From Streptomyces sp. NBC_01445 (GTDB lineage: Bacteria; Actinomycetota; Actinomycetes; Streptomycetales; Streptomycetaceae), in assembly GCF_035918235.1 (NCBI RefSeq), contig NZ_CP109485.1, positions 9,207,001 to 9,271,000 of the forward strand: a DNA stretch of 64,000 nt, read 5' to 3'. Both the position numbers and the translations under genes were made by a program. The notes beneath the pieces are model-generated. The model did not search any database. It saw only the letters and a program-made list of their open reading frames with translations, and had not been told where the DNA came from. Positions 62,170-64,000 of the stretch are shown in pieces. Each line of letters begins with the position of its first letter. Position 1 is the first letter of the stretch.

Positions 62170-62818
62170 GCCCGTCGGAGTCCGCCCTGCGGCCAGGGCC
62201 TCGGGCGGGAGCCGCGTCCTCGTCGAGCAGAGGGAACAGCCGCGCGACGGCCGCGACCGCCACGGTGTCCGCCGGGCGCGTCGCGGCCGCGTCGTGACGC
62301 GCCTGGAACTCTGTCATCAACTGGCGGATGGATGCGGTGAGTTGGGTCACCTCGTCGGGGCTGAGGCGCAGCACTGCGCTGAACGACTCGTCGTGACGCC
62401 ACGCCGCCGGTGCCTGTTCCAGGTGAGCGAGGCGGTGCCGGTAGCTCTCGTCCTCCAGGCTGTGGGTCAACGCGGTGAACTCCACTGCGCCGGCCTGGTC
62501 CGGCAGGTGGTCGGACTCCCAGCGCAACTGCCACGGACGCGCCCGTCCGTCCATGGGCGGCGCCTCCTCGATGAGGCCGTAGCGCGCGAGCTGGCGCAGA
62601 TGGAACGAGCAGAGGCCGGAGCTGTGGCCGAGCCGGGCGGCGGCCTCGGTGGACGTCACGGTGCCGACCTCGGCGAGCAGGTCGAGGAGCGCGATCCGGA
62701 CCGGGTGGTCGGGCAGGGGCCGGCGCGTCGCTCCGTGCGGCGGGATCCACGGGCCGGGGCCTGGGGCGGAGCTGGGACCGTGGCCGGTGGACGGTGCGGG
62801 CCGTTCCTTGTCGCTCAT
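62156..62818 (-). CDS. ArsR-like winged-helix regulator
   Basis: 220 residues. After a Pro-rich N-terminus, the winged helix (about 35-95) reads LPDHPVRIALLDLLAEVGTVTSTEAAARLGHSSGLCSFHLRQLARYGLIEE. No metal-binding cysteine pair of the classical ArsR kind is seen, so it belongs to the helix_turn_helix_20-like group. Its 3' end overlaps the beta-helix gene by 14 bp. Two TTTGCAAA palindromes sit on and just before its start codon, giving autoregulation. Confidence 0.82.
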   Translation of the reverse strand: MSDKERPAPSTGHGPSSAPGPGPWIPPHGATRRPLPDHPVRIALLDLLAEVGTVTSTEAAARLGHSSGLCSFHLRQLARYGLIEEAPPMDGRARPWQLRWESDHLPDQAGAVEFTALTHSLEDESYRHRLAHLEQAPAAWRHDESFSAVLRLSPDEVTQLTASIRQLMTEFQARHDAAATRPADTVAVAAVARLFPLLDEDAAPARGPGRRADSDGPSGP

Positions 62819-62843
62819 TTTGCAAAGAGTGCTACTTTGCAAA
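62819..62843. promoter_or_regulatory. Twin TTTGCAAA operators at the ArsR-like gene start
   Basis: Perfect palindromes TTTGCAAA at 62819-62826 and 62836-62843; the second extends to CTTTGCAAAG. They are 17 bp apart and touch the ATG at 62818. This is the only AT-rich part of the gap. Confidence 0.6.
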
Positions 62844-62935
62844 GCAGTTGGTCAAGTCGGTCAAGTCCGCCGAGCCGGACCGGGACGCGCTCCGGCCCGG
62901 TCCTCCTTCGGCCTGCTCTGGAGGCGTCAACGCCC

Positions 62936-63598
62936 ATGGCTGTCCCGTTCAGTGACGGAACATCACGCGATCTCCGGATGAGAGTGCAGGGTGTCCCCGT
63001 GGACTCGTTCCCTGTGCTCCCGCCGGAGGTCGCGCGCGGAACGGTGCGCCGCATCACGGTCGTGGGGGAGGATGTTCTGCACCGCCGCTGCCGCGAGGTG
63101 ACAGAGTTCGAAACCCCCGAACTCGCCCACCTCGTCGACGACATGTTCGCGACGAACGCGGTCGCGGACGGCGCGGCCATCGCCGCCAACCAGATCGATG
63201 TGGACCTCCAGCTGTTCGTGTGGGACATCACGGACGACTGGGGCGTACGCCACGTCGGACACATCGCCAACCCCGTCCTCGACGAACTGCCCGCCGCACA
63301 ACGCGTCCTGGCCGAGGAATCGGAGGGATGCCTGTCCGTCCCCGGCCCCTACAAACTCGTACCCCGACCGGACCACGCAGTCGTCCGAGGGCGTGACAAG
63401 GACGGCAATCTGCTGGTGATCGAGGGCCGCGGATACTTCGCGCGCTGCCTGCAACACGAGACGGACCACCTCTACGGCCGTACGTATCTGGACCGGCTCG
63501 CCCGGCGCGAACGGAAGGCGGCGCTGGATGAGATGGAGGCAATGAAGGGTGACGTGTTCGCCCGGCGCGCGGCCCGCGCGGCCGAGCTGGGCAAGTGA
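62936..63598 (+). CDS. def: Peptide deformylase
   Basis: 220 residues. Motif 2 EGCLS (Glu130-Ser134, zinc Cys132) and motif 3 HETDH (174-178) are intact. Motif 1 reads GAAIAANQ (79-86) in place of the usual GxGLAAxQ. It removes the formyl group from nascent proteins. The N-terminal 30 residues extend beyond the minimal enzyme. GGAGGC precedes the ATG at 62936. A second deformylase away from fmt is common in streptomycetes and can give tolerance to actinonin-type inhibitors, but no such cluster is seen here. Confidence 0.9.
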   Translation: MAVPFSDGTSRDLRMRVQGVPVDSFPVLPPEVARGTVRRITVVGEDVLHRRCREVTEFETPELAHLVDDMFATNAVADGAAIAANQIDVDLQLFVWDITDDWGVRHVGHIANPVLDELPAAQRVLAEESEGCLSVPGPYKLVPRPDHAVVRGRDKDGNLLVIEGRGYFARCLQHETDHLYGRTYLDRLARRERKAALDEMEAMKGDVFARRAARAAELGK

Positions 63599-63638
63599 GC
63601 CCAGCCTGATCCAGACGAAGGACCCTAGGATCGCGGCC

Positions 63639-64000
63639 ATGGCGATGTTCGTACACCTGACCCCCCAGGCCAACGCGGCGCGCATCAGGCGGGCGGGTAT
63701 CCGGGCCGTCAGCCGGCACCGCGACGGCGGGCGTGGCGTGTACTGCTTCCCCGTGCTCGCGTCGTACGCGCTCACGCACCAGTGGCTGCGGGAGCTGGCA
63801 CGGCACGGTGGGCCACGCGGGCTTGTCGCCGTCCAGGTGCGGCTGCCGGACGACGAGCCGGTCACGGTGGGCCGGTACAACCGCGACCCGCTGGCGACGA
63901 CGGCCGGCGACGCGGTGCGCCGGCTGGCCGCGATGGACGACCCGCGCGGGTGGGAGGTGTTCCTCCCCCGGGCGGTCACCAAGCGGGAGGTGCAGCGCGT
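63639..64000 (+). CDS. Conserved protein, cut by the window edge
   Basis: 120 codons are visible without a stop, with typical codon bias. It opens MAMFVHLTPQANAARIRRAG, followed by GGRGVYCFPVLASYALTHQW and VAVQVRLPDDEPVTVG. HLTP ... GxxxxxR ... GVYCFP loosely recalls ADP-ribosyltransferase-like folds, but this is not certain. TAGGAT ends seven bases before the ATG with no Shine-Dalgarno, so the message is probably leaderless. Confidence 0.6.
   Translation, partial: MAMFVHLTPQANAARIRRAGIRAVSRHRDGGRGVYCFPVLASYALTHQWLRELARHGGPRGLVAVQVRLPDDEPVTVGRYNRDPLATTAGDAVRRLAAMDDPRGWEVFLPRAVTKREVQR

Overview
This window is high-GC actinobacterial DNA, almost certainly from Streptomyces or a close relative. 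The support is strong G/C bias at third codon positions, many GTG starts, ATGA/GTGA stop-start overlaps, several apparently leaderless genes, a LAETG sortase substrate, a DUF574-type methyltransferase, an F420-dependent oxidoreductase, and PadR/TetR/GntR/LacI regulators in divergent pairs. No rRNA, tRNA, CRISPR array or replication origin was seen. The mix of catabolic operons, insertion sequences and decaying genes fits accessory, arm-like chromosome rather than core.

Layout. 0-6 kb: a Gfo/Idh/MocA oxidoreductase, a LAETG surface protein, a 2H phosphoesterase and a zinc-ribbon protein. An F420 luciferase-like (LLM) oxidoreductase is cut in two by a complete IS605-type element (3610-5531) with divergent tnpA and tnpB. 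6.1-8.7 kb: a TTGACA promoter, a 28-codon peptide gene, a 15-bp hairpin, an AMP-forming ligase and a translationally coupled membrane protein; I do not recognise this as a described system. 8.9-13.9 kb: a polar amino acid ABC transporter with an M20 peptidase and an RpiR regulator. 14-17 kb: a secreted protein, a methyltransferase and a membrane protein. 17-21.3 kb: a GntR-controlled cluster (MFS, arylmalonate-decarboxylase-like protein fused to GAF, cyclic-imidase-like deacetylase) next to the last 33 codons of a lost amidase.

21.4-26.6 kb: alpha/beta hydrolase, GPP34 protein, a deletion scar joining the tails of a UTRA regulator and an MFS gene, nucleoside hydrolase, a thioredoxin-reductase-like flavoprotein divergent from a cupin regulator, and a GNAT. 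26.8-28.3 kb: 22 perfect copies of a 7-bp repeat abut a second, tnpB-only IS605-group element. 28.4-34.6 kb: secreted protein, a hemC, an epimerase/TetR pair, a serine hydrolase, a broken MFS gene and a CysRS-like remnant. 34.6-44.8 kb: an isoquinoline-1-oxidoreductase-type molybdoenzyme, aldehyde dehydrogenase, DJ-1/TetR with LysR, and SnoaL/PadR, kinase, coiled-coil and YceI genes.

44.8-48.9 kb: a TetX-like monooxygenase and its TetR, each preceded by a cluster of ACGAACAWGTTCGT sites at 15-bp spacing, then an M13 metallopeptidase. 48.9-57.2 kb: a sugar operon in the order LacI, binding protein, two permeases, GH3 glycosidase (as in the bxl xyloside operon), with a divergent alditol oxidase. 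57.3-64 kb: an 11-residue-repeat surface protein, an MBL hydrolase, a beta-helix/PDZ/carbohydrate-binding protein, an ArsR-like regulator on its own operator, a peptide deformylase and a gene cut by the window edge.
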